From: Spirochaetales bacterium
GTDB taxonomy: Bacteria; Spirochaetota; GWE2-31-10
Assembly: GCA_017624275.1 (NCBI GenBank)
Contig: JAGANG010000027.1
Location: 1-40,526 of the forward strand
Direction of reading: 5' to 3'
Length of the DNA stretch: 40,526 nt
The position numbers and the translations under genes were made by a program. The notes beneath the pieces were generated by a model. That model was not told where the DNA came from and did no database searches. It worked only from the letters and a program-made list of their open reading frames with translations. Below are positions 24,746-34,108 of the stretch, one piece after another; the stretch's first letter is position 1; every line of letters begins with the position of its first letter.

Positions 24746-25930
24746 ATGAAAAATTTTAAATTGTTAGTTGTATTTTCGGTTTCATTGTTAGTTGGTTTCA
24801 GTGTGTTATATCTTTTAGATTCTGAAAAAAACAGTGAAAAAATCACAGGGAAAACAGAGAATAAAATAGAAATGAAAGATGTTCTCCCGGTTACTTCCGG
24901 TCAATCAACATTAACTCCGAGTGAGTTGAAAACTATCGAATTGTATGAAAAAGCCAGTCCGGCAGTTGTCTATATAACTTCTTATAAAACAGAATATGTA
25001 AGTTATTTTTTTGACATTTATCCGCAAACCAGTGAAGGGCAAGGGTCGGGCGTAATAATCGATGCAAAAAATGGTTATATCGTGACAAACTATCATGTCG
25101 TAGGAAAAGCTGACCGTTTGACCGTAACTCTAAATCAAGAAGAGGCAGACTGGGAAGCGACCATTGTAGGCGTAGATCCGGAAAATGATTTAGCTGTAAT
25201 AAAAATAAAAGATCCTCCGGCGAATCTTACATCCATAAAAATGGGAACATCGGAAACTTTAAGAATCGGACAGTCGGTTTATGCAATCGGAAATCCGTTT
25301 GGATTTGATCATACTTTGACATCAGGAATAATCTCTGCGTTAAACAGAAATATAAAAAGTTCTAATGGCGTTTTGATGGAAGGTACTATTCAGACTGACG
25401 CATCGATTAATCCGGGGAATTCAGGCGGTCCGTTGCTTGATTCTTCTGGAAATCTTATCGGTATTAATACAATGATTGTAAGTCCGTCATCCGGTAGTGT
25501 AGGTATAGGCTTTGCAATTCCGGTTGATAAGGTAAAAGAAGTTGTTCCGCAACTTGTGGAATACGGGTATGTAAAACGTGGATGGATTGATGCCACATTT
25601 TTACCGGTCAACAGACGTTTGTCTCGGGCGTTGAATTTAGGTACAGATACCGGTTTGATGATTATGCAAGTGGCACAAAATGGTGAAGCATATAAAGCCG
25701 GACTTCGAGGCGGTAATCAAAAAGCTATGTATGGAAACAGGGTAGTGATGATTGGCGGAGAAGTAATTACGGCAATAAATGATGTGAAGATTACAGATTA
25801 TAACTCTCTCGTAAATGTTTTGAAAAATTCAAAAGTCGGCGAAACAGTAAAGGTTACTTATGTTTATAAGCGAAGAATTTATGAAACTAATGCCAAATTG
25901 ATTGATAAGCGACTTTTTACAGATAGATAA
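24746..25930 (+). CDS. HtrA/DegP-type periplasmic serine protease
   Basis: This is a trypsin-fold envelope protease/chaperone of the S1C family. An N-terminal hydrophobic helix (5-24) anchors or exports it. The catalytic triad is His117 (TNYHVV), Asp148 (ENDLAV) and Ser226 (GNSGGP). A single PDZ domain follows (about 290-385; GLMIMQVAQNGEAYKAGLRGG, VITAINDVKITDYNSLVNVLKNSKVGETVKVTYVYK). The 394 residues fit the single-PDZ DegS/HtrA type. It degrades or refolds misfolded secreted proteins; whether it also senses envelope stress cannot be told. AAAGGA lies eight bases before the ATG, and the RNase D-like gene follows after 21 bases. Confidence 0.95.
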   Translation: MKNFKLLVVFSVSLLVGFSVLYLLDSEKNSEKITGKTENKIEMKDVLPVTSGQSTLTPSELKTIELYEKASPAVVYITSYKTEYVSYFFDIYPQTSEGQGSGVIIDAKNGYIVTNYHVVGKADRLTVTLNQEEADWEATIVGVDPENDLAVIKIKDPPANLTSIKMGTSETLRIGQSVYAIGNPFGFDHTLTSGIISALNRNIKSSNGVLMEGTIQTDASINPGNSGGPLLDSSGNLIGINTMIVSPSSGSVGIGFAIPVDKVKEVVPQLVEYGYVKRGWIDATFLPVNRRLSRALNLGTDTGLMIMQVAQNGEAYKAGLRGGNQKAMYGNRVVMIGGEVITAINDVKITDYNSLVNVLKNSKVGETVKVTYVYKRRIYETNAKLIDKRLFTDR

Positions 25931-25951
25931 TTTTTAAAGGAAAGAAAAATA

Positions 25952-26845
25952 ATGAAAAAGTTTACTTCGTATTCGTGGATTTCTTCCGCCGGTGCGTTAA
26001 ATGAATTGCTTGATAAATGGAAAGAAAATAATATTACATCGATAGCTGTAGATTTTGAGGGAGAATTTAATCTTCATATTTACGGTGAACATTTGTGTTT
26101 AGTGCAAATTTTTGACGGAAAAGATTTTTATTTAATAGATCCGTTTTGTGTTTCGGCGGAAGAATTAAAGCTGTTATTTGAAAATCCTGAATTGGAAAAA
26201 ATATGGTTTGCTTGTTCTTCAGATGCAAATCTTTTGTGGAAAAAATATCAGATTCGACTTGCTGGTGTTTACGACTTGGCGATAGAACAGAAAATCTTAG
26301 GTTTGACCGGGAACTTATTGGCTCTTGAGTCAATGTTTAATCTTAATAATCCTGAAGAGGCTAATAAAAAGAAAAATCAAAAATCAAATTGGTTGATTCG
26401 TCCGCTTCCGGAAGAGCAAATTGAATATGCACTTTCTGATGTTGCGTATCTTTTTGAAATTAAAAAGAATCTCGATAAAATGGCAACAGAAACCGGGAAA
26501 ATGAAGGAAGTAGTTGCTGCGATGAAAAATGCAGTTAATATAAAAACAGAATATGTTCCGGGATATACAAAATTACCCGGGTATCGCAGAATGAAAAACG
26601 ATCAGAGGATTCGAGTTAAACATTTATTTTTTGCAAGAGAAAAGCTTGCTGAAGAATTTAATAAACCGCCGTTTCAAATATTGGACAAACGTATTCTCAG
26701 TGATTTGTCCGGAAAATCTTTTATGACGGAAAGTATGCTTTATAAATTGATAAATAATAGAAATTTCTCAATTAAAAAGAAATTGATTCATTTATTATTG
26801 GAAGCACAACAAAAAGCAACAGCAGAAATAGAGAGTGAAAAATGA
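25952..26845 (+). CDS. rnd: RNase D-like 3'-5' exonuclease with HRDC domain
   Basis: The DEDDy exonuclease signature is complete: Asp35 and Glu37 (IAVDFEGEF), Asp91 (SSDANLLWK), and Tyr159/Asp163 (EYALSDVAYL). A C-terminal HRDC-like helical domain follows (about 205-285; FFAREKLAEEFNKPPFQILDKRILSDLS). RNase D trims the 3' ends of tRNAs and other small RNAs. The 297 residues are shorter than the E. coli enzyme (375) because only one HRDC copy is present. AAAGGA precedes the start. Its stop overlaps the start of the following lipoprotein gene (ATGA). Confidence 0.88.
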   Translation: MKKFTSYSWISSAGALNELLDKWKENNITSIAVDFEGEFNLHIYGEHLCLVQIFDGKDFYLIDPFCVSAEELKLLFENPELEKIWFACSSDANLLWKKYQIRLAGVYDLAIEQKILGLTGNLLALESMFNLNNPEEANKKKNQKSNWLIRPLPEEQIEYALSDVAYLFEIKKNLDKMATETGKMKEVVAAMKNAVNIKTEYVPGYTKLPGYRRMKNDQRIRVKHLFFAREKLAEEFNKPPFQILDKRILSDLSGKSFMTESMLYKLINNRNFSIKKKLIHLLLEAQQKATAEIESEK

Positions 26846-27384
26846 AGTTTACTTTTTTTATTTTTATAATTTTACTCAGTGTTTTTTCTTGTGAACGAAA
26901 AGTTAAAGGCGATGCCGACGCAACGGATTATGATGATCTTGTTTATACTGATAGTTTTTCGCCTGCCAGTTTTGAAGCTCCGTTATCACGTAAAGTTATC
27001 AGAATGCAAGATGTTGACATCGGTTTTCTTATAGATTCGGAATCAGGAAATCCGATACGTCGCAGTTTATACTTGTGTGTTGAAAATTTTTGTAAGGCAA
27101 TTGCAGGAAACGGAGATTTGGAAGATTGTTTTCTTCCGTCAACATACAATTCTTTTTATTTAAGATACGGCAAGCCGCAATTGGAAAAACGTTATCGTTT
27201 GCGTGTAGGTGTGCCGGATAATGAGAGTGCCGGCGTGCTTTGGATTTCTTATAAATTAATAGTTAAAGGAAATTCTTATGTCGGAAAATTGCAGTTATCT
27301 AAAAAAGAAGAAAGTTATATAATCAGTGATTTTGAATATCAAGGCTTAGATGATTTATTTTTAGCAAAAGAAAAGGAGGAATAG
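26842..27384 (+). CDS. uncharacterised lipoprotein
   Basis: The signal MKFTFFIFIILLSVFSC gives an acylated Cys17. The 160-residue mature protein starts with an acidic stretch (KGDADATDYDDLVYTD) and continues as mixed alpha/beta (FLIDSESGNPIRRSLYLCVENFCKAIAGNGDLEDC...; WISYKLIVKGNSYVGKLQLSKKEESYIISDFEYQ), the second half resembling a small nuclear-transport-factor-like sheet, though this is only a resemblance. No catalytic motif is seen. It is coupled to the RNase D-like gene by a four-base overlap and precedes the Lys-rich secreted protein by two bases, forming an htrA-rnd-lipoprotein-helical protein run. Confidence 0.65.
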   Translation: MKFTFFIFIILLSVFSCERKVKGDADATDYDDLVYTDSFSPASFEAPLSRKVIRMQDVDIGFLIDSESGNPIRRSLYLCVENFCKAIAGNGDLEDCFLPSTYNSFYLRYGKPQLEKRYRLRVGVPDNESAGVLWISYKLIVKGNSYVGKLQLSKKEESYIISDFEYQGLDDLFLAKEKEE

Positions 27385-27386
27385 AA

Positions 27387-27812
27387 ATGAAAAGATTTTT
27401 AAGCATGATGTTAATTTGTTTTGTGGCAATGTCGGGATTTGCAGAAAATGATGTTAAAGGTGCATTTAAGAAATTAGGAAATACGGTTAAAGGGGCTTTA
27501 AAAGATACCGGAGATGCAATTAAAGATTTCTATCATGAGATGAAGCCTTTATTTGACAAAACAGTTAAGGATTTTAATAAGGAAGTTATGCCTTTAGTAA
27601 AAAAGAAAAGTAAGGATCTGGAAAAAAGCTTGAAAAAGGCAAAGAAAGAAGATTTACCTAAGATTCAAAAACAATTGCAGATAATGATAAAGCGATTAAA
27701 TGAAGTTCTGGCAGATAATCCGGACGAAAAAACACGACGTGAAATTGATAAGAGTCTAAAAAAACTTGATAAATTGAATAATCAAGTTTCAAATGAAATA
27801 AAAGAGATTTAA
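27387..27812 (+). CDS. secreted Lys-rich helical protein
   Basis: A signal peptide (MKRFLSMMLICFVAMSGFA) is followed by about 120 residues that are almost wholly helical and highly charged, with repeated amphipathic segments (VKGAFKKLGNTVKGALKDTGDAIKDFYHEMKPLFDKTVKDF; KKKSKDLEKSLKKAKKEDLPKIQKQLQIMIKRLNEVL). It looks like an apolipoprotein-like or coiled-coil periplasmic protein that could lie on a membrane or peptidoglycan surface. There is no recognised family. GGAGG at 27375-27379, eight bases before the ATG, is a strong ribosome site, so high expression is likely. A terminator follows at 27832-27870. Confidence 0.7.
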   Translation: MKRFLSMMLICFVAMSGFAENDVKGAFKKLGNTVKGALKDTGDAIKDFYHEMKPLFDKTVKDFNKEVMPLVKKKSKDLEKSLKKAKKEDLPKIQKQLQIMIKRLNEVLADNPDEKTRREIDKSLKKLDKLNNQVSNEIKEI

Positions 27813-27831
27813 TAAAAGTTGATAATAACAG

Positions 27832-27870
27832 CTCCCTTTGATTGAGTTTATCTAGTCGGGGAGTTTTTTT
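27832..27870 (+). terminator. intrinsic terminator
   Basis: CTCCC at 27832-27836 pairs with GGGAG at 27859-27863, with a long 22-base loop, followed by seven T (27864-27870). The stem is short but the T run and place after the htrA operon fit. Confidence 0.5.
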
Positions 27871-27890
27871 ATGTCAAAAGAACGATTAAC

Positions 27891-27938
27891 AAAAAAAATA
27901 ACACAGGTAAAACTGTAAAGTAATACCTGTGTTATTTT
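27891..27938 (-). terminator. intrinsic terminator of nifJ
   Basis: A 15-bp perfect stem (AAAATAACACAGGTA, 27895-27909, with its complement at 27924-27938) encloses a 14-base loop. On the minus strand it ends in a run of eight T (complement of 27891-27898), directly after the nifJ stop. Confidence 0.88.
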
Positions 27939-27970
27939 ATGTTTTTTAAACAGTCAAAGACTGAAAGTTG

Positions 27971-30900
27971 TTATTTATACAACTCAACCAATCTCTGTAA
28001 GTGTTCAAATCTTGCTTTTGCAGCTTCTTCGTTTGCTTTGAAAAGTTTTTCAGCTCTTTCAGGGAACTTACGAGTAAGTGCAGAATAACGAGTTTCATTA
28101 GCAAGGAATGCTTGGTAAGTACCGTCACCTTCTTTTGAAGTAAGAGTAAACGGATTTTTACCTTCAGCTTTAAGAGCAGGATTGAAACTGAATAAGTTCC
28201 AGTAACCTGATTTTACTGCAGCTTTCATTTCATCTTGGCAGTGGTTCATTCCACCTTTTACACCGTGAAGTTCACATGGTGCATAACCAATGATTAATGA
28301 TGGACCGTTGTAAGCTTCAGCTTCTGCAATAGCTTTTACTGCTTGTGCAGGATTTGCACCTAAAGCAATTTGTGCTACGTATACATAACCGTAACTCATA
28401 GCGATTTCTGCAAGTGATTTTTTACCGATGTCTTTACCTGAAGCTGCAAACTGACAGATTTCTCCGATGTTAGAAGCTTTAGAAGCCTGTCCACCAGTAT
28501 TTGAGTACATTTCAGTATCGAATACCATTACGTTTACATTTTCACCGCTTGCAAGAACGTGGTCAAGACCGCCGAATCCGATATCGTAAGCCCAACCGTC
28601 TCCACCCATAATCCATACAGATTTCTTAGACAAGTAAGCTTTCTTTTCAAGGATTTCTTTAACACAGTCACAATCAACTTTTTCAAGTTCTGCAATAAGA
28701 GCGTTTGTAGGTTCAACGTTACCTTTTGTAGAATCTTTAGTTTCAAGATATTTTGCGATAGCAGCTTTTAATGAATCAGAAGCTTTATCTCCGGCAGCAA
28801 TTTCTTCAAGTTTTTTGATTAAGCTGTCACGGATAAATTTTTGTCCTAAGTACATTCCGAGACCGTGTTCTGCATTATCTTCAAATAATGAGTTAGCCCA
28901 AGCTGGACCTTTCTTAGTATCTTTATTTACTGTATATGGACAAGTTGCTGCAGGACCACCCCAGATAGAAGAACATCCTGTTGCATTAGAAATGTACATT
29001 TGTTCTCCAAACAATTGAGTAATCAAACGAGCATAAGAAGTTTCTGCACATCCGGCACATGAACCAGAGAATTCCAATAACGGTTGGTTGTATTGAGAAC
29101 CGATAGGAGTTGCATCAGTAAATACAGGTTTGATTTCTTTTTTGCCGACATTAGCAACCAAGTAATCGAATACCGGTTGTTCAGCAGATTGAGTTTCTTG
29201 TGGTACCATTTTAAGAGCACCCTTGCTTGCTGCAGGACATACAGTCACACATTCTCCACAACCCATACAATCTAACGGAGATACACTCATTGTGTATTTC
29301 ATTCCGGCTTCAGTAGCGTGTTTAGAATCAGCAAGTTTAATATTTGCAGGAGCTGCTTTAACTTCAGCTTCGTTTAAGATAAACGGACGAATTGTTGCGT
29401 GAGAACATACAAATGCACAACTGTTACATTGAGCACAAGTTGCAGGATCCCAAACTGGTACCATAACTGCAGTTCCACGTTTTTCGTAAGCAGAAGCTCC
29501 GATTTCGAATTGACCGTCAGCACAATCTTTGAATGCAGAAACAGGTAAGTTGTCTCCTTCCATAAGTGCAATCGGATTCATCAAGTTTTCAACCATTGAT
29601 ACAACTTTTGGATCTCCGGCAAGTTTTGCTTTAGGAGCATCTGCAGCTGGATTTTTCCAAGATTCTGGAATTTCTACTTTATGTAAGATTTCAACACCGG
29701 CATCGATAGCGTTGTAGTTCATTTGAACAACATCGTCACCTTTTTTAGCGTAAGATTTTTTAGCCGCTTGTTTCATCAAGTCGATAGCTTCATCGATAGG
29801 CATAACGTCTGCAAGTTTGAAGAATGCAGATTGAAGAATAGTATTTGTACGTTTACCCATACCGATTTCAATAGCTTTATCAATAGCATTGATTGTATAT
29901 ACTTGAATATTGTTATCTGCAATATATTTTTTAGATTCTGCAGGCATGTGTTTATCAAGTTCTTCGTCAGACCATTGACAGTTAATCATGAAGATTCCGT
30001 TAGGTTTTACATCTTGAACCATTTTGTAACCCTTAACAACATATGAAGGGCTGTGACATGCAACAAAGTCAGCTTGGTTGATGTAATAAGGGCTTCTGAT
30101 AGGATTGTCACCGAATCTAAGGTGAGAAATAGTAATACCACCAGTTTTTTTAGAATCATATTGGAAGTAAGCTTGAATATATTTATCAGTGTGGTCACCG
30201 ATGATTTTTGTAGAGTTTTTGTTTGCACCTACAGTACCGTCTCCACCAAGTCCCCAGAATTTACATTCTTTTGTACCGGCAGCTGCTGTAATAGGAGCAG
30301 GTTTTATTTCTGGTAAGCTCAAGTGTGTAACATCATCTACAATTCCTAATGTAAAACGAGCTTTAGGAGCGTCTTTTTCAAGTTCTTTGTAAACTGCAAA
30401 TACACTTGAAGGAGGAGTATCTTTAGAACCAAGACCGTAACGACCGGCAACAAGAGTGATGTCGTTCATGCCGGCTTCACGCAATGTTGTAGCAACATCG
30501 AGGTAAAGAGGTTCTCCGAGAGCTCCCGGTTCTTTTGTTCTGTCGATAACTGCAATTTTTTTAGCAGTAGCAGGAATAAGTTTAGTAAATGCTTCTTTTA
30601 CCCATGGTCTGTAAAGTCTTACTTTGATAAGTCCGACTTTTTCACCTTTTGCATTTAAGTAATCGATAACTTCTTCGATTACATCACAAATAGATCCCAT
30701 AGCAACAATTACACGGTCTGCATCTTCTGCTCCGTAGTAGTTGAATAAACCGTAATTTGTACCTAATTTAGCATTAACTTTAGCCATATATTTTTCAACT
30801 ACAGCTGGTAATGCATCGTAAACACTGTTACATGCTTCTCTGTGTTGGAAGAAAACGTCTCCGTTTTCGTGAGAACCACGCATTGCTGGGTGTTCAGGAT

Positions 30901-31528
30901 TTAAAGCGTGATCACGGAATGCTTTAACAGCATCCATGTTACACATTTCTTTTAAATCTTCATAATCCCAGATTCTGATTTTTTGGATCTCATGAGAAGT
31001 TCTGAATCCGTCGAAGAAGTTGATAAAAGGAACTTTTCCTTCAATAGAAGCAAGATGAGCTACTGCTGAAAGATCCATAACTTCTTGAGTGTTAGTTTCT
31101 GCAAGCATTGCAAAACCTGTTTGTCTACAAGCGTAAACATCTGAATGATCACCAAAAATATTTAAAGATTGTGCTGCAACTGTTCTTGCAGATACATGGA
31201 AAACACATGGTAAAAGTTCTCCGGCAATTTTATACATATTTGGAATCATCAAAAGAAGACCTTGTGATGCTGTAAATGTTGTAGTTAAAGCTCCGGCAGC
31301 AAGAGAACCGTGAACTGTACCTGCAGCACCTGCTTCAGATTCCATTTCAACAACTTTTGTCTCTGTGCCAAAAATGTTTTTTAGACCGTTTGCTGACCAT
31401 TGATCAACAAAGTCTGCCATTGGCGATGACGGTGTGATAGGGTAGATCCCTGCAACTTCTGTAAAAGCATATGCTACGTGTGCTGCAGCCTGGTTCCCAT
31501 CCATCGACTGTTTTTTAAAGTTACTCAT
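27971..31528 (-). CDS. nifJ: pyruvate:ferredoxin (flavodoxin) oxidoreductase
   Basis: This single-chain enzyme converts pyruvate and CoA to acetyl-CoA and CO2, passing electrons to ferredoxin or flavodoxin, the central pyruvate step in a fermentative anaerobe. The 1185 residues are full length. The N-terminus has the AYAFTEVAGIYPITPSSPMAD signature. The bacterial-ferredoxin insert carries two 4Fe-4S motifs, CAQCNSCAFVC (from about residue 697) and CMGCGECVTVCP (from about 755), and the TPP-binding part begins SCAGCAETSYARL (about 820) with a third cluster region and GGDGWAYDIGFGGLDH further on. AAGGAG precedes the ATG; promoter and terminator are separate entries. It is transcribed alone. Confidence 0.98.
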   Translation of the reverse strand: MSNFKKQSMDGNQAAAHVAYAFTEVAGIYPITPSSPMADFVDQWSANGLKNIFGTETKVVEMESEAGAAGTVHGSLAAGALTTTFTASQGLLLMIPNMYKIAGELLPCVFHVSARTVAAQSLNIFGDHSDVYACRQTGFAMLAETNTQEVMDLSAVAHLASIEGKVPFINFFDGFRTSHEIQKIRIWDYEDLKEMCNMDAVKAFRDHALNPEHPAMRGSHENGDVFFQHREACNSVYDALPAVVEKYMAKVNAKLGTNYGLFNYYGAEDADRVIVAMGSICDVIEEVIDYLNAKGEKVGLIKVRLYRPWVKEAFTKLIPATAKKIAVIDRTKEPGALGEPLYLDVATTLREAGMNDITLVAGRYGLGSKDTPPSSVFAVYKELEKDAPKARFTLGIVDDVTHLSLPEIKPAPITAAAGTKECKFWGLGGDGTVGANKNSTKIIGDHTDKYIQAYFQYDSKKTGGITISHLRFGDNPIRSPYYINQADFVACHSPSYVVKGYKMVQDVKPNGIFMINCQWSDEELDKHMPAESKKYIADNNIQVYTINAIDKAIEIGMGKRTNTILQSAFFKLADVMPIDEAIDLMKQAAKKSYAKKGDDVVQMNYNAIDAGVEILHKVEIPESWKNPAADAPKAKLAGDPKVVSMVENLMNPIALMEGDNLPVSAFKDCADGQFEIGASAYEKRGTAVMVPVWDPATCAQCNSCAFVCSHATIRPFILNEAEVKAAPANIKLADSKHATEAGMKYTMSVSPLDCMGCGECVTVCPAASKGALKMVPQETQSAEQPVFDYLVANVGKKEIKPVFTDATPIGSQYNQPLLEFSGSCAGCAETSYARLITQLFGEQMYISNATGCSSIWGGPAATCPYTVNKDTKKGPAWANSLFEDNAEHGLGMYLGQKFIRDSLIKKLEEIAAGDKASDSLKAAIAKYLETKDSTKGNVEPTNALIAELEKVDCDCVKEILEKKAYLSKKSVWIMGGDGWAYDIGFGGLDHVLASGENVNVMVFDTEMYSNTGGQASKASNIGEICQFAASGKDIGKKSLAEIAMSYGYVYVAQIALGANPAQAVKAIAEAEAYNGPSLIIGYAPCELHGVKGGMNHCQDEMKAAVKSGYWNLFSFNPALKAEGKNPFTLTSKEGDGTYQAFLANETRYSALTRKFPERAEKLFKANEEAAKARFEHLQRLVELYK

Positions 31529-31596
31529 TATTATTTACTCCTTATTTTAAAGTAATTTTAATTTCCCGAGAATCATTCAGAAAATGTCTGAGGGGT

Positions 31597-31625
31597 ATCA
31601 TACAACTTTTCGCAAGAACAAACAA
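31597..31625 (-). promoter_or_regulatory. promoter for nifJ
   Basis: On the minus strand TTGTTT (complement of 31620-31625) and TATGAT (complement of 31597-31602, five of six) are 17 bases apart. Leader length to the ATG is about 60 bases. Confidence 0.6.
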
Positions 31626-31695
31626 ATACAAAATGAATAAAAAAGCAAAAAAATGTACAAAAAATCACAAAAAGCGTAATAAATGGTGCTTATTT

Positions 31696-33939
31696 TTATT
31701 TTCTGTAGCGATTTAAAATCCCGCTTACGTAGGAAAATGTGTATCCGGAACGTTGCATTTCGCACAAAATGGTATTTATGTCTTCAAACAGCCATTCATC
31801 TCTTTCTATGCCGTTAAATCCGGTAGAAAAAAGAACAGTTTCCGAAGGTTTTAAATTCTGAAGAAGCCGTAAAATCAGCTTTTCATTATTCATGTAATAT
31901 TTTGAATTTACTTTGCGATCATTTTTATCAATCCAATCCATACTGTCCAATTGATAACTTACGAATTTGTATCCGCAGTCCAGTCCGTGTTGAACAATAG
32001 AAGTGTTGTAAATAAATAAAGGTGAATGCCAATAAGGTGCAAAATTTTTTCCGGTAACAGCAAAATAATTTTCTTCGGCACATGAAAGTCCTTGTTGGAT
32101 AAAAGTTTTATCGATAGTATAAGTGTCACCTGAAAAGTTTATGTTGCTGTCGAAAAGGTTACATATTTCAGCATCTTGCAATGAGATTTCACGTGTAAGA
32201 ATCGGAGAATTGCGAATAAAATCACCGTTTAAGAAGAAATTAGCACGTATTTTATAACGCTTTAAAGCTTCGATTATTTCAAATATTCCTTCTCCCGATC
32301 GCAAACAATCAAACATTAATGCGATTTCATATTTTTCGCCGGCTTTAAAACGTAAATCCCCCTTAATCTCCGGTTGATAAAGAGTATAATTAAGTTTGCC
32401 TTCTTCTATAATATCAATCTGTTTTCCGCTGGAAGTTTCTTTAAAACATACGACATTATGATAAAAACTTTTCTTTATTTCTCGTGTAAGTAAACGACCT
32501 TCGAGATTCTGCGGGCTGGTAATAACATCTTTAGGATATTCAGAAAGTAATTTTATCATGCATGTATTAGTATCAATTTCGTAAGTGTTTTCATTAGAAT
32601 TGACAATCGGAGTTCCGTCGGATGAAATTCCGGCTGTAGGGGCAGCACATAGAAATAAAGGTTGTAAATTGCCGTCGGTATTTCTATGCCATGCAATATT
32701 TTTTCCGAACAAAATATATCCGGTAGTTATCGGTAAAATTTTTTTGATTTCTTCTTGTTCTGTCTGCCATAAAATTTCATTTGTATCAACATTTACGGCA
32801 ATTGCACTGCCTGAAGTGGAAATCAATAAAGTTTCATTATCTAATGTGAAATCGTTGATTTGATAATCTGTATTTGAAAATTGCGTGAAAGTTTTATCTT
32901 TAATCAAAAAAAGCTTTTTATGAAATGTTCCGTCTTGTAATATTTTAACAATAACAGCTCCGTTACCGTTTTGATTAAGCGTAACTTTTTCTACTCGCAT
33001 ATTTGTTCCCAGTTGCAAATATGCATTACTTTCCAACGGAGAATTCGGGTTGAACAACATAGCAGCCCCGTTGTTTCTTACCAGAAATATTTGTGATGAT
33101 TCAGGAAAATAGAAAAAACTGTGTGATTGCTGTTGAAAAGGATAGGGCAATAAAGCAATAGATTTTCCTTGTTGCAGATAATTTGAATAAATCGATTTTG
33201 CAGCAAATGAAATGGTATCACATTCCCAAACAGATTCTTTTTCTGCCCAAATAAAACGATTATCGTCAGTCCATTCTCCGTTTGTCAATTTTGCGTTTGC
33301 AATAAAACGCCACGATTCATCAAGCTGGCAATTTTGAGAATAATTGGAAACGGAAAAATAATAAATTTTGTTGTTTTTTTGATAAATGAAATAATTTGAA
33401 TCTGCCGACCATTTTGCGACAACTTCACCGGGACAACGGTCTGCCGCACTGATTACCATAGTCGGTTGTGAAGATGCTAAATCGTACATAAAAATATCGG
33501 CACGAGTAGGCGAAACAGCTTTTTTGTACAATAAATATCTTCCGTTAGGAGATATTACAATTTTGCACAAATCATAAACACTGTATTCTTCCCCGGATAA
33601 AAAATTAGGGATATTCGGTAATATTTTTATTGCATTTTCATTTTGAATATATGCAAATATTCCAAAGCGATTTTGAATAAAAACACATTCACTGTTTTTA
33701 TTATAAACAATGTGTTCGGGACGAAAACTGACAGCCTGAACCGTAGGCGAGCCATTGTAAAGTTTTCCGCAAAAGAGAGTGTTTTCCGGATTTACTTCCG
33801 TCGTAATTCCGTCTTCTGAAGAACTGAATAAAAAGTTATTGTAATTGTCTAATGCAAGACATTCGAATTGTAATTTAGCGAATGTAAAAATAGGAGTAAG
33901 TAAAAATATTAAAATAAAAAAATAAACGTTCTTTTTCAT
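31696..33939 (-). CDS. beta-propeller protein with degenerate polysaccharide deacetylase (NodB) domain
   Basis: A signal peptide (MKKNVYFFILIFLLTPIFTFA) leads into about 480 residues of propeller-like repeats (ISPNGRYLLYKKAVS, WSADSNYFIYQKNNKIYYFSVS, TDDNRFIWAEKESVWECDT). The last 210 residues resemble a NodB deacetylase: IALMFDCLRSGEGIFEIIEALKRYKIRANFFLNGDFI, then an HSP-containing loop and a final strand. The family's TFDDG has become MFDC (Asp544, Cys545), and the metal His pair expected in HTxxH is replaced by ICNLFDSN (about 592-599). So it may bind glycan without deacetylating it. No ribosome site precedes the ATG; a TATACT box ends six bases before it, which would give a leaderless message. 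Confidence 0.72.
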   Translation of the reverse strand: MKKNVYFFILIFLLTPIFTFAKLQFECLALDNYNNFLFSSSEDGITTEVNPENTLFCGKLYNGSPTVQAVSFRPEHIVYNKNSECVFIQNRFGIFAYIQNENAIKILPNIPNFLSGEEYSVYDLCKIVISPNGRYLLYKKAVSPTRADIFMYDLASSQPTMVISAADRCPGEVVAKWSADSNYFIYQKNNKIYYFSVSNYSQNCQLDESWRFIANAKLTNGEWTDDNRFIWAEKESVWECDTISFAAKSIYSNYLQQGKSIALLPYPFQQQSHSFFYFPESSQIFLVRNNGAAMLFNPNSPLESNAYLQLGTNMRVEKVTLNQNGNGAVIVKILQDGTFHKKLFLIKDKTFTQFSNTDYQINDFTLDNETLLISTSGSAIAVNVDTNEILWQTEQEEIKKILPITTGYILFGKNIAWHRNTDGNLQPLFLCAAPTAGISSDGTPIVNSNENTYEIDTNTCMIKLLSEYPKDVITSPQNLEGRLLTREIKKSFYHNVVCFKETSSGKQIDIIEEGKLNYTLYQPEIKGDLRFKAGEKYEIALMFDCLRSGEGIFEIIEALKRYKIRANFFLNGDFIRNSPILTREISLQDAEICNLFDSNINFSGDTYTIDKTFIQQGLSCAEENYFAVTGKNFAPYWHSPLFIYNTSIVQHGLDCGYKFVSYQLDSMDWIDKNDRKVNSKYYMNNEKLILRLLQNLKPSETVLFSTGFNGIERDEWLFEDINTILCEMQRSGYTFSYVSGILNRYRK

Positions 33940-34021
33940 ACGAAAGTATATCGGAATTCATATTGTGATTATTTACTTTAATAAACTAACTTTTATTATC
34001 ATCAAGTTTTTTTCCTTAATA

Positions 34022-34049
34022 TTGAAAAATAGCTTTTTTTCTTTATGAA
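34022..34049 (+). promoter_or_regulatory. possible promoter for metG
   Basis: TTGAAA at 34022-34027 and TATGAA at 34044-34049 are 16 bases apart. The leader to the metG ATG would be about 50 bases. Confidence 0.4.
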
Positions 34050-34108
34050 AAAGGGGTATTAAAGGAAATCATTTATTCAAACGTAAAATGTCATGGGAGG
34101 GAAAAATC

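Noticed and set aside
28534..30392. Many 60-107 codon ORFs on both strands inside nifJ
   Set aside because: They are shadows of a long, well-matched coding region and lack ribosome sites.
34088..34108. Upstream ATG of metG adding MSWEGKI
   Set aside because: The GGGAGG ribosome site lies inside this extension and fits the ATG at 34109 eight bases downstream.
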